The notes beneath the pieces are model-generated. The model worked only from the letters and a program-made list of their open reading frames with translations, ran no database searches and was not told the origin of the DNA. The position numbers and the translations under genes are program-made. Shown here piece by piece: positions 9,210-17,174 of a DNA stretch of 64,000 nucleotides (the first letter of the stretch is position 1; each line of letters opens with the position of its first letter). Source of the stretch: Chitinophagaceae bacterium (GTDB lineage: Bacteria > Bacteroidota > Bacteroidia > Chitinophagales > Chitinophagaceae); the NCBI GenBank assembly GCA_016713965.1, contig JADJOC010000009.1, positions 1,054,001-1,118,000 on the forward strand, given 5' to 3'.

Positions 9210-9262
9210 CTTAATCATCATCGTCAGCAACGATGATGATATGAAAAACAAATGCCGACTAC
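9210..9262. repeat. Dispersed repeat DR1, short copy
   Basis: Between comB and uvrD (convergent ends). It has a perfect hairpin ATCATCATCG / CGATGATGAT followed by ATGAAAAACAAATGCCG, nearly the same as the 3' part of the copy at 47515-47612. The hairpin may also serve as a bidirectional terminator. Confidence 0.6.
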
Positions 9263-9291
9263 ATATTTATAACTGGATGCCGTTATTTAAA

Positions 9292-11646
9292 TTAATCTAT
9301 GATTATTCGCAGCTTGGCATAATTCAGCATAATCTTTTTTTCGCCATTTATTTCAAACTTAACAGTAGCAATAGGATTATGTGCTGCGCCTTCCATTTTT
9401 AACACTTCGCCAAAGCCAAATTTTTGGTGCTCTACTTTTTGGCCCTGCTGTAAATTGCTGGTATCACTAGCTACAAAATCTACCGAAGGTGTATGTTCTT
9501 TTACCTGTGGCTTGGCAATGGGACTTATATAAGAAGGTGCTTTTTTTTCGGCAAAAGAAGAGCCAAATCCCGACGACCGACCACTGACCACTGACGACCG
9601 GTTACCAGCTGTTGACCAGGAATTGTTTCCTACATTTTTTACACCGCCGCCTGCATAGCTTTTATCTAAATAAATTTCAGGTATTTCATCTATAAAACGG
9701 CTGGGGTCATTTTGCTGCAACTGCCCAAAACGGTAGCGGGCATTGGCATAGGTAAGCCACAATTTATCCTTGGCCCGGGTAGAAGCTACATAAAACAGTC
9801 TTCTTTCTTCTTCCAGTTCTTCCCTGGTATTAATGCTCATGGCATTGGGAAAAAGCGTTTCTTCCAGGCCACCTACAAATACTACGGGAAATTCCAGCCC
9901 TTTTGCAGCATGGATGGTCATTAATTTTACCACATCACTATCTTCCTTTTCATTATCGGCATCAGTGAGTAAAACAATTTGTTGCAAATAACTTCCCAGG
10001 CTTTTATCACCTACTTCGCCATCTTCCTCATTCATCGGGGTTTCGGTAAATTCTTTGATGGAGTTCAATAACTCCTGCACATTTTCATAGCGTGCAAGTC
10101 CTTCGGTGGTTTTATCATTAAATAACTCTTTTACAATATTGGTGCTTTTTCCTACCTGGATGGATACATCATATGCATTCTTCTTATTCAGCTCACTTTG
10201 AAACATTTTTATCATCGTAACAAAGTTGTCTATGCTTTCCAAAGTACCTGATTTAAAACCATACACGGCTGCGTTGCATAAAATATCCCACATGCTCAGG
10301 TTATTATCATTTGCAAATAATACCAGCTTGTCGATGGTAGTTTTGCCTATGCCACGTACCGGGTAATTGACAATTCTTTTTAACGCTTCTTCGTCCTGTG
10401 GGTTGACGGTTATCCGTAAATAAGCAATAAAATCTTTTACTTCCTTTCGTTGGTAAAAGCTTATACCGCCGTAAATGCGGTAAGCAATTCCCATGCGGCG
10501 AAGGGCTTCTTCGTAACTCCTGCTTTGTGCATTGGTGCGGTACAAAATGGCAAAATCTTTATTAAAATAATGGTTGCGTAGTTTTTGTTCTTGTATGGTA
10601 TCAGCAACAAATTTCCCCTCGTCATTATCAGTCATGGTACGTACCAATCTTATTTTTTCGCCTTCAATATTTTTGGTAAATAATGTTTTTTCTATCTGTC
10701 CTTTATTGTTGCTGATGATTTCGTTGGCAACATTTAATATATTTTGTGTGCTGCGGTAATTTTGCTCTAGCTTTATTACCCTTACTTCATCATAATCTTT
10801 CTGAAACTGTAAAATATTTTCGATGGTAGCACCTCTGAAGCTGTAAATACTTTGTGCATCATCGCCAACTACGCATACATTTTCATGCATGGCCCCCAAC
10901 AGCTTTATTATTTCATACTGGGCAGTATTGGTATCCTGGTACTCATCAATCATGATGTATTTAAACTTATGCTGGTATTTGCTTAATGCTTCGGGCACAT
11001 TTTTTAGCAACAGGTACATTTTAAACAACAGGTCATCAAAATCCATTGCACCATTTTTAAAGCAGCGTTTTGCATAAGCATCATAAATTAACCCTGTTGC
11101 AGGCCGGTTAGCTCTGGCATCTTCTTGTTGCAGCGCCCAGTCGTTCTGGTATTCTGCCGGGCCTATCAAAGCATTTTTTGCTGCAGAAATTCTGTTGTAC
11201 ACTACATTAGGCTTGTAATGCTTATCATCCAGGCTTAATTCATTGATTACAGTTTTTACCACACTTTTGGCATCATCAGTATCATAAATAGTAAAATTGT
11301 TTGGATAACCAATTTTTGGGGCTTCGGTACGTAAAATCCGGGCAAAGACGCTGTGAAAAGTTCCAATATATAAATTCCTGGCTTCAGTGCCTTGCCTGCC
11401 CAGAATAGGATCATGCAAAATTTTTGCTATCCTTTCTTTCATTTCTGCGGCTGCCTTATTGGTAAAAGTCAGGGCCAGAATATTAAAAGCATCTACACCA
11501 TTTGCCATTAAATGAGCAATACGGGTGGTTAATACTTTTGTTTTACCACTGCCTGCGCCAGCGATGATCATTAATGGGCCGTTAATACACGTAACAGCCT
11601 GCTGCTGGGGATCGTTAAGGGCGTCTAAATAGAAAGGATTATCCAT
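9292..11646 (-). CDS. uvrD: UvrD/PcrA-family DNA helicase
   Basis: Superfamily 1A 3'-5' helicase for nucleotide-excision and mismatch repair and for clearing RecA filaments. 784 residues. Motifs in order: Q-motif LNDPQQQAV (10-18), Walker A AGAGSGKTKVL near 31, motif Ia FTNKAAAEMKERI, Walker B IDEYQDTN, motif III GDDAQSIYSFRGA, motif IV QNYRST, motif V VKLMTIHAAKGLEFPVVFVGG, motif VI RRLFYVASTRAKDKL. The C-terminal tail ends in a PcrA-like KVEHQKFGFGEVLKMEG domain. A GTGGTC-type repeat is embedded in the low-complexity linker (residues about 681-692). The gene is monocistronic. Confidence 0.95.
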   Translation of the reverse strand: MDNPFYLDALNDPQQQAVTCINGPLMIIAGAGSGKTKVLTTRIAHLMANGVDAFNILALTFTNKAAAEMKERIAKILHDPILGRQGTEARNLYIGTFHSVFARILRTEAPKIGYPNNFTIYDTDDAKSVVKTVINELSLDDKHYKPNVVYNRISAAKNALIGPAEYQNDWALQQEDARANRPATGLIYDAYAKRCFKNGAMDFDDLLFKMYLLLKNVPEALSKYQHKFKYIMIDEYQDTNTAQYEIIKLLGAMHENVCVVGDDAQSIYSFRGATIENILQFQKDYDEVRVIKLEQNYRSTQNILNVANEIISNNKGQIEKTLFTKNIEGEKIRLVRTMTDNDEGKFVADTIQEQKLRNHYFNKDFAILYRTNAQSRSYEEALRRMGIAYRIYGGISFYQRKEVKDFIAYLRITVNPQDEEALKRIVNYPVRGIGKTTIDKLVLFANDNNLSMWDILCNAAVYGFKSGTLESIDNFVTMIKMFQSELNKKNAYDVSIQVGKSTNIVKELFNDKTTEGLARYENVQELLNSIKEFTETPMNEEDGEVGDKSLGSYLQQIVLLTDADNEKEDSDVVKLMTIHAAKGLEFPVVFVGGLEETLFPNAMSINTREELEEERRLFYVASTRAKDKLWLTYANARYRFGQLQQNDPSRFIDEIPEIYLDKSYAGGGVKNVGNNSWSTAGNRSSVVSGRSSGFGSSFAEKKAPSYISPIAKPQVKEHTPSVDFVASDTSNLQQGQKVEHQKFGFGEVLKMEGAAHNPIATVKFEINGEKKIMLNYAKLRIIID
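9571..9605. repeat. GTGGTC-type repeat in frame within uvrD
   Basis: CGACCACTGACCACTGACG with flanking copies of GACGACC. On the coding strand it reads as the peptide RSSVVSGRSSG in frame, in the Ser/Gly-rich linker before the C-terminal domain. The same word family (GGTCAGTGGTCGG) forms the palindrome inside the P-ATPase at 29405-29490. Confidence 0.6.
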
Positions 11647-11893
11647 GAAATATTTTGAACAATTTTGCCAGTAAAGGTATTGCGAAAAGGGTAGGATAAA
11701 AAATTTATGATCTTAAAGGGGGCTTTATTTTTTACAATCACTAATTGTAGAAATATCTAACCAAAACGGCAAAAAAACCACTATTTTATATGTTTAATCC
11801 TGAAAGAATATTGATAATATAGCTATTTATACATAAAATTAAACCTCTTGATACTGGCATGCTGCTTGGTTTATTAGTAGTAAACTATATACT

Positions 11894-12006
11894 ATGAACA
11901 ATAAAATTATAAAGGTAATAATCGAGAATTTGTTGGTGCAAGATCGCATCATCTTACTAATGCATTTACAAGAGCTAAAACTTTAGCTACCAGAACTATG
12001 GAATAA
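11894..12006 (+). CDS. Small basic protein, about 37 residues (frameshifted)
   Basis: After MNNK, one extra A in the run near 11903-11906 opens a frame giving NYKGNNREFVGARSHH followed by LTNAFTRAKTLATRTME and a stop at 12004-12006. Without that base the ATG frame gives a much less protein-like 25-residue peptide. A strong terminator follows at once. I do not recognise the family. The composition (R, T, N, H) suggests a small nucleic-acid-binding protein, but that is speculation. Confidence 0.35.
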
Positions 12007-12038
12007 ATCTCTTTAGGATATCAGTAATAAATATATTT

Positions 12039-12063
12039 CCCAATTTTTATTGGGATTTTTTTT
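12039..12063 (+). terminator. Rho-independent terminator
   Basis: Perfect stem CCCAAT / ATTGGG with a TTTT loop, then a run of eight T. It lies 33 nt after the small basic protein, which supports that gene being expressed. Confidence 0.7.
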
Positions 12064-12139
12064 AAAATTACCTTTAAAAATAAGATAAGAATGCACAGTA
12101 AGAAATTAAATAAGGGTTTTAATGCTATAGTTGGGACAC

Positions 12140-12394
12140 TTATTTTTCTGTACCGCTAAATGCGTTGTTGGATTCGTTGGAATCCTGTTCATCTTTTTTT
12201 GATTTCTTATTGATTTTTTCGCCGTCTTTATTATTAAGATCTGCCGTTTTTTTATCTTCTTCAGTTGTAGGGTTTATTAAATTAACATTGGAAGGCGCAT
12301 GTGGAAACCCTGGATAATCCTGGTCAATTTTATTATCAGGATGTTCTGATATAGTATTTTTATCGGTAATAGGAGAACTGTTTTTATCATTCAT
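12140..12394 (-). CDS. Hypothetical hydrophilic protein, 84 residues
   Basis: Very polar, N, D and K rich, with no membrane segment. The centre has a less biased piece, DYPGFPHAPSNVNLINP, which looks like the conserved core of a small Bacteroidota protein family seen alone in genomes, and the C-terminus is K/E/D/N low-complexity. No known domain was recognised. It converges with the small basic protein and its terminator. Confidence 0.5.
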   Translation of the reverse strand: MNDKNSSPITDKNTISEHPDNKIDQDYPGFPHAPSNVNLINPTTEEDKKTADLNNKDGEKINKKSKKDEQDSNESNNAFSGTEK

Positions 12395-12572
12395 ATTAAG
12401 TCATTTAATATAATACAGATAAATAATTATGCCACAATTTTAACGCTCGTGGATTTAAGGTTTGTATTTATATTTTATAATATTAATAGTGACAGCATTA
12501 ATAATGTTTAAACATTAATTAAAAAATTCTATATATTATCTATGTATAAATTGCTATTAATACTTAAAATGT

Positions 12573-12613
12573 ACGTATATATACGTTCAGGGCGGGTTGT
12601 GGCATTATCTTTG
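12573..12613 (+). promoter_or_regulatory. Promoter with a 14-bp palindrome upstream of the hydrolase
   Basis: Perfect palindrome ACGTATATATACGT at 12573-12586, then TATCTTTG (a TAnnTTTG match) at 12606-12613, 74 nt before the hydrolase start. The palindrome lies where the -33 element would be, so it could be an operator. No clean TTG is found at the normal spacing. Confidence 0.4.
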
Positions 12614-12686
12614 CACTTTTCATTTATCTTATTTTAAATATCAGAAATAACATTTTGAATTTATCATACAATTACAATAGATATTG

Positions 12687-12929
12687 ATGAAACAGCATTT
12701 ACTACTTTTACATGTGTCAATTGGCTCTAAAGAACAGTTAGAAAAATTGGCAGCTATACTTAATGACAGTTATATAGTACATACACTAAGTTTTAGCGCC
12801 CATGGCGGTAGCAGCATTACAGAAGAGCCATTTTCAATAGAATTATTTGCTGAGGAGGTATTAGAGTACCTGCAAGAAAAAATATCCGGCAAACCACAGT
12901 TTTTGGATATAGTATGGGAGGTTATGTAG
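12687..12929 (+). CDS. Alpha/beta hydrolase, N-terminal part (frameshifted)
   Basis: Start of an alpha/beta-hydrolase: LLLLHVSIGSKEQLEKL is a rather short version of the strand 3 / oxyanion region (HG replaced by HV). The frame ends at FLDIVWEVM. One base later the sequence reads FGYSMGGYVAMYLARNYPEK, a perfect nucleophile elbow GYSMGG, so the serine hydrolase continues in another frame. At least three one-base slips are needed between here and 13378. It is likely a single cytoplasmic hydrolase of about 230 residues. Confidence 0.65.
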   Translation: MKQHLLLLHVSIGSKEQLEKLAAILNDSYIVHTLSFSAHGGSSITEEPFSIELFAEEVLEYLQEKISGKPQFLDIVWEVM

Positions 12930-13138
12930 CGATGTACTTAGCAAGAAACTACCCTGAAAAAAATTAATAAGGTAATTACTTTAGCTACTAAATTTCATTG
13001 GGATGAAGCCATAGCCGCCCGGGAAATAAAAATGCTTGATGCTGATGTTATTCAAAAAAGCTACCTGCATTTGCCGAACAACTGCAACTAAGGCATGCTC
13101 CGCAAGATTGGAAACTCGTATTAGAAAAAACAAAAGAA

Positions 13139-13378
13139 ATGATGGTTAATCTTGGGAAAAACATGCCGCTCCAATTAAATGATTTTGCTGCTGTAGAAGC
13201 CCCTTGTCTATTGCTTCTTGGTGATAGGGATAAAATGATTACAATGGAAGAAACCATTAATGCTTACAAACAATTTCCAAATGCCCAGTTTGGAATGCTT
13301 CCCGGGACTCCACATCCTATTGAACAGGTAGATGTAAATACACTTTCATTTTTTATTACAAGATTTTGTTATAGTTAA
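13139..13378 (+). CDS. Alpha/beta hydrolase, C-terminal part (frameshifted)
   Basis: C-terminal portion of the hydrolase starting at 12687: CLLLLGDRDKMITMEETI carries the acid residue (Asp in GDRDKM) and LPGTPHPIEQVD the catalytic His region. The connecting segment 12930-13138 is in other frames (VITLATKFHWDEAIAAREIK, then LPAFAEQLQLRHAPQDWK). With Ser, Asp and His all present the ancestral enzyme looks complete. The substrate is unknown. Confidence 0.65.
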   Translation: MMVNLGKNMPLQLNDFAAVEAPCLLLLGDRDKMITMEETINAYKQFPNAQFGMLPGTPHPIEQVDVNTLSFFITRFCYS

Positions 13379-13492
13379 TAAATCTATACACATCTTTTAT
13401 ATTATATTAAATAATAAACATATATAGGTTAATTTTTACCACTTTGAGGTATTGTTTAATTAAAAAAACAATTGTCTCTTTGCAATACTATT

Positions 13493-13591
13493 TACTTTTA
13501 ATAGTTTATAGCTGGCTTTGCTAACCTTTGAAAAGCCGATTAATAATGTTTTTCTCATGTTGTGCCTATACTTTATTGTATAGGCTTTTTT
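13493..13591 (+). ncRNA. Possible short terminated transcript upstream of recA
   Basis: A promoter-like TACTTTTA (13493-13500, TTG at 13472-13474) is followed about 65 nt later by a textbook terminator: GCCTATAC / GTATAGGC (13564-13571 with 13578-13585), a 6-nt loop and six T. No open frame lies between. The terminator is about 140 nt before recA and does not follow a coding region on this strand (the hydrolase ends 185 nt earlier). It could be a small RNA or an attenuated leader. Confidence 0.35.
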
Positions 13592-13730
13592 ATAGCGATT
13601 ACCTTATTACTTGTTTTGCTAAAAAAATTATCATAATTGCTAATAAAATTAGTGTTATTAAAAAATAATAACTTATTTTTGTAACAGAATTACATTTACA
13701 CATAGATACATCACTTATAAATTGCAAAAA

Positions 13731-14759
13731 ATGAGCAACGCAGAAAAATTAGAAAAAACAGAAAAAACGGAGAAATTTAAGGCACTGAAATTGACGATGG
13801 ACAAAATTGATAAAGATTTTGGTAAGGGCTCGGTAATGATGATGAATGAAAAAACCAATATGGAGATAGAAGTTATATCTACCGGAAGTATTGGATTGGA
13901 TGTGGCTTTAGGTATTGGCGGCTTACCGAAAGGAAGAGTTGTAGAAATATATGGCCCGGAATCAAGTGGTAAAACCACCATTGCCATACATGTAATAGCT
14001 GAAGCACAAAAAAAAGGCGGTATGTGTGCTTTTATTGATGCAGAGCATGCATTTGACAGTTCTTATGCACAAAAACTAGGGGTAGATATTGATAACTTAT
14101 TAATATCCCAACCGGATTATGGAGAACAGGCATTAGAAATTGCTGATAGACTAATACTTTCCGGGGCATTGGATGTAGTGGTAATTGATTCTGTAGCTGC
14201 GCTTGTTCCCAAGAGTGAACTCGAAGGAGAAATGGGTGATAGTAAAATGGGGCTCCAGGCAAGGTTAATGAGCCAGGCTTTAAGAAAACTAACTGCTACC
14301 ATTCATAAAACCAATTGCTGCTGTATTTTTATTAACCAGCTTAGGGAAAAAATTGGTGTAATGTTTGGCAACCCGGAAACAACAACCGGTGGTAATGCAT
14401 TAAAATTTTATGCTTCTGTACGTTTGGATATTCGCCGTATGACACAGATTAAAGATGGCGATGAAGCTGTAGGTAACCATGTAAAAGTAAAAGTGGTAAA
14501 AAATAAAGTAGCACCGCCGTTCCGCCAGGCAGAATTTGATATTATTTATGGCGAAGGCATATCCAAAGCCGGGGAAATTGTAGATATGGGTGTTGAGCTC
14601 GGCATTGTACAAAAAAGCGGCAGCTGGTTTAGCTATAATGGCGATAAATTGGGCCAGGGCAGGGAATCTGTTAAGCAATTAATGGTGGACAACCCTGAGT
14701 TATCCAACGAAATTGAAACAAAAATCAGGGAAAAGATTAAAGAGGTGGCAGCGACGTAA
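13731..14759 (+). CDS. recA: RecA recombinase
   Basis: ATP-dependent strand-exchange protein and activator of the SOS response. 342 residues from the ATG at 13731; an in-frame TTG nine bases earlier is less likely. Walker A GPESSGKTT near residue 70, Walker B VVVIDSVAALV near 145, loop L1 EGEMGDSKMGLQARLMSQALRK, L2 GVMFGNPETTTGGNALKFY, and a normal C-terminal domain. A TATTTTTG -7 element lies at 13674-13681. No LexA-like box was recognised. A terminator follows at once, so it is monocistronic. Confidence 0.97.
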   Translation: MSNAEKLEKTEKTEKFKALKLTMDKIDKDFGKGSVMMMNEKTNMEIEVISTGSIGLDVALGIGGLPKGRVVEIYGPESSGKTTIAIHVIAEAQKKGGMCAFIDAEHAFDSSYAQKLGVDIDNLLISQPDYGEQALEIADRLILSGALDVVVIDSVAALVPKSELEGEMGDSKMGLQARLMSQALRKLTATIHKTNCCCIFINQLREKIGVMFGNPETTTGGNALKFYASVRLDIRRMTQIKDGDEAVGNHVKVKVVKNKVAPPFRQAEFDIIYGEGISKAGEIVDMGVELGIVQKSGSWFSYNGDKLGQGRESVKQLMVDNPELSNEIETKIREKIKEVAAT

Positions 14760-14790
14760 AAGCATATTTATTGGGTTAGTAAATATTAAA

Positions 14791-14822
14791 GGTCCGGTGA
14801 CGAAAGTTACCGGGCTTTTTTT
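14791..14822 (+). terminator. recA terminator
   Basis: Stem CCGGTGAC / GTTACCGG with a GAAA tetraloop, then seven T, 32 nt after the recA stop. The leader TTGGGTTAGTAAATA just upstream resembles the one before the hairpin at 52061. Confidence 0.8.
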
Positions 14823-15290
14823 GTGGGGATGTTAATAATTTTAACCGCAGAGACGGGGAGGCGCAGGCGATATTATTTTATAAATTCCTTATCATTAAAA
14901 CTTGGCGGCTTATCGCCTCTATTTATTGCAATGTTCCGTAGCCGGAGATTGTTTGGAAGGAGCGGCTTCTTAACTAGTGAAAGTTTCTGAAAATCTATAG
15001 AATGGGTTTGTTAATGTTATAAAGTATAATACAACTGAGTCTTATGTCTTACGCTCCTTGGCTTGGCTATGAAGCCCCCGCCTGGGAAAGAAGCCTTAGG
15101 CCTAATACCGCATAAGATATTTCTTTGTAATTCTAAATTTGTTTGTCAATTTTTTACTTTATTTTACAGTGTGTACACAAAATTAGTTAGTTAATTGTAA
15201 AAATTAATATTTTGATAAATTGTAATTGCTATTTTTACCATTGATTATTTGCAACTATTTTTAACTTCAATATTTGTCCTTGTAAGCTCC
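14823..15290. other. Gene-free region between recA and the IS element
   Basis: About 470 nt with no supported gene. It contains an AACCGCAGAGACGGGGAGG word of the kind dispersed in Bacteroidota genomes (14841-14867), a second GC-rich hairpin segment (CTTGGCTTGGCTATGAAGCC around 15058-15080), and an AT-rich stretch before the left IS end. It forms the left border of the accessory island. Confidence 0.4.
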
Positions 15291-15348
15291 CCTGAAAATA
15301 GTACGTTTTAAAAGTAGACAAAATTTGTAACTTTAAAAACGTAAAACA

Positions 15349-15615
15349 ATGAAAAAAAGTCAATTTAGTCCTGCCCAGATAGCAGGCATCCTCAAAGATT
15401 TTGATAACGGTAAAAGCGCCGAAGAGATCACCCGTGATCATGGTGTAAGCAAAGCATCGTTGTATAAATGGCGGCAGCGTTATGGCGGCATGGAAGCAAC
15501 TGAGCTGAAGCGGATTAAGGAACTGGAAGAAGAAAATGCCCGGTTAAAAAAATGTATGCCAACCTTGCGATGGAGCTTGACACTGCCAAATACGTCATCG
15601 AAAAAAAAGCTTTAA
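15349..15615 (+). CDS. IS3-family transposase orfA (helix-turn-helix)
   Basis: Small DNA-binding protein of the IS. The HTH_Tnp_1 region is QFSPAQIAGILKDFDNGKSA followed by ITRDHGVSKASLYKWRQRYG, then the leucine-zipper-like ELEEENARLKK. After LKK the natural continuation MYANLAMELDTAKYVIEKK is found in the -1 frame, entered at an A7 run (15546-15552). Either programmed -1 slippage or one lost A explains this. Confidence 0.8.
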   Translation: MKKSQFSPAQIAGILKDFDNGKSAEEITRDHGVSKASLYKWRQRYGGMEATELKRIKELEEENARLKKCMPTLRWSLTLPNTSSKKKL

Positions 15616-16325
15616 AGCCTTGCGATAAAAGAATGATTATTGTTGATATGCGCAAAGAGCGGCCAAAAGACATCAGCAAGGCGTGTCGTTTATTAAAGCT
15701 AAGCCGCAGCAGTCTGTGTTATACAAGTATAAAAGATGATGTAACGGTTATGGTACAACTGGAAAACCTTGCAAAACAGAACCCGGTAGAAGGTTTTTGG
15801 AAATGTTACTACCGCATCAGGAATACAGGGACGGTTATTAACCATAAGAGGTTGCACAGGGTGTATAAAAAGATGGGCCTGCCCTTGCGCCGTAAGGTAA
15901 AGAAACGTCTTGCTGCAAGAGTAAAGGAACCATTAAGCAAGCCTGATTATTTTACTCAAACCTGGAGCATAGATTTTATGAGTGATGCCCTTAGCAATGG
16001 TACCAAGTTCCGCTCTTTTAATGTAATAGATGACTATAATAGGGAAATATTATTTATTGAAACTGATTATTCTTTAAAGAGTAGCCGGGTGATCTGGGTG
16101 CTTAAACATCTAATCAACCGTTATGGCAAACCTCAAAAAATACGCATGGACAATGGGCCTGAGTTCGTAGCTAAGTTGTCCAGGCAATGGAGCGTGGCTA
16201 ATGAGATCGAATTTAAATACATACAACCTGGCAAGCCTACTCAAAATGCCTATGTAGAACGTTTTAATAAAACATACAGGGAATCTGTATTGATGCTTAT
16301 CTGTTTGACAGCATTGATGAGATAA
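15552..16325 (+). CDS. IS3-family transposase orfB (DDE integrase, frameshifted)
   Basis: Integrase core of the rve type. The HTH_21 region is followed by catalytic residues in WSIDFMSDAL (Asp), RMDNGPEF (Asp) and NAYVERFNKTYRES (Glu). The frame then breaks near 16288, where one missing G changes LDAYLFDSIDEIREV into a premature stop. The remaining tail to about 16519 (WVDDYNCTRPHDALNGLSP) is intact in the other frame. It is probably made as an OrfAB fusion. Confidence 0.85.
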   Translation: MYANLAMELDTAKYVIEKKALKPCDKRMIIVDMRKERPKDISKACRLLKLSRSSLCYTSIKDDVTVMVQLENLAKQNPVEGFWKCYYRIRNTGTVINHKRLHRVYKKMGLPLRRKVKKRLAARVKEPLSKPDYFTQTWSIDFMSDALSNGTKFRSFNVIDDYNREILFIETDYSLKSSRVIWVLKHLINRYGKPQKIRMDNGPEFVAKLSRQWSVANEIEFKYIQPGKPTQNAYVERFNKTYRESVLMLICLTALMR

Positions 16326-16540
16326 GGGAGGTAACACAAACGTGGGTAGATGATTATAATTGTACCAGACCCCATGATGCCCTTAATGGCCTGTCACCAA
16401 AAATATATAGAGAAAAAACAATCAACCTATTGTTGCGTTACGCTACGGCTACGCCTCCGCTTACTACGCCCAATAGGTTGAACGAAAACAACTATAATGA
16501 TAAATTATTCTACTTTTGAACCGTACTAAAAATGGGAAGC

Positions 16541-17056
16541 CTACACTTCTAAATCACCATTTACATATTTTCCTTCAATACTCTTCTGTCCATTCTCATG
16601 CCAGTCAATATGCATACCATTTTGTATATCGTCAATTGTATTTTCCTGGCGTTGGATGTTTCCATTTTCATAATAAGATGTAGATGATGCATGCTCTTTA
16701 TTATTAATATACTTATATATTACTTCCTTATATTTTGTACTATCCCCCTGCCAAATTATTTTCTTTTGCTTTACCTTATTCACATAATAAACTTCTTGAT
16801 TCAATTGCCCATCGTCGCTCCAATGCTGCCATAAACCATCCATCTCGCCGTTTTTATAACTTCCTTCATATCCTTTTTTACCATTTTCAAACCAGCTTAG
16901 TGTTAACCCTTCGGGATTATCTTCCACATAATCTCCTTCCATAGATTTCTGGCCGTTTTCATGCCAGGTATCATATATGCCATGCCTGCTTTCATTTTTA
17001 AATTCTTCTTCAGACTTTTGCTGCCCGCTGGCATACCACGATTTAAATTTTAGCAC
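16541..17056 (-). CDS. MORN_2 (YwqK-like) repeat protein A, C-terminal part
   Basis: Tandem MORN variant repeats of the form WHENGQK..EG.Y..G, seen about six times. This is the second half of the gene starting at 18035. The segment 17057-17200 (KVGVWIIYEFYNGGWIVEEK) is also coding in this frame, and one extra base near 17200 breaks the link. The end GDLEV lies beside the IS right end, so the original C-terminus may be lost. YwqK-type repeat proteins are annotated as antitoxins by similarity only; their function is not established. Confidence 0.7.
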   Translation of the reverse strand: MLKFKSWYASGQQKSEEEFKNESRHGIYDTWHENGQKSMEGDYVEDNPEGLTLSWFENGKKGYEGSYKNGEMDGLWQHWSDDGQLNQEVYYVNKVKQKKIIWQGDSTKYKEVIYKYINNKEHASSTSYYENGNIQRQENTIDDIQNGMHIDWHENGQKSIEGKYVNGDLEV

Positions 17057-17174
17057 ATCGTCATCCTCCCTGATATATTCCTGTTTTTCTTCTACAATCC
17101 AACCGCCATTATAAAATTCATAAATTATCCATACCCCAACTTTTTCATCATTGGCATAATGGCCTTCTTCCTTA

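Larger units (their letters stand above)
15299..16528 (+). mobile_element. IS3-family insertion sequence
   Basis: Left end TAGTACGTTTTAAAAGTAGA (15299-15318) and right end TCTACTTTTGAACCGTACTA (16509-16528) are inverted with two mismatches, and the true ends extend a few bases further out. It encodes the usual orfA/orfB pair. I found no certain target duplication. The right end lies 13 nt from the end of a MORN-repeat gene and may have cut it. Both coding parts carry frame breaks, so activity is doubtful unless these are sequence errors. Confidence 0.85.

Noticed and set aside
15090..15126. GGCCTAATACCGCATAAGAT looks like a fragment of 16S rRNA
   Set aside because: Only about 17-18 nt agree with the conserved V2-region word and the flanks do not fold or align as rRNA, so I regard it as chance or a spacer repeat.
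15349..16325. Part of a larger composite transposon or integrative element with the MORN genes as cargo
   Set aside because: Only one IS copy is present, no second flanking copy, no integrase, relaxase or att site was found.
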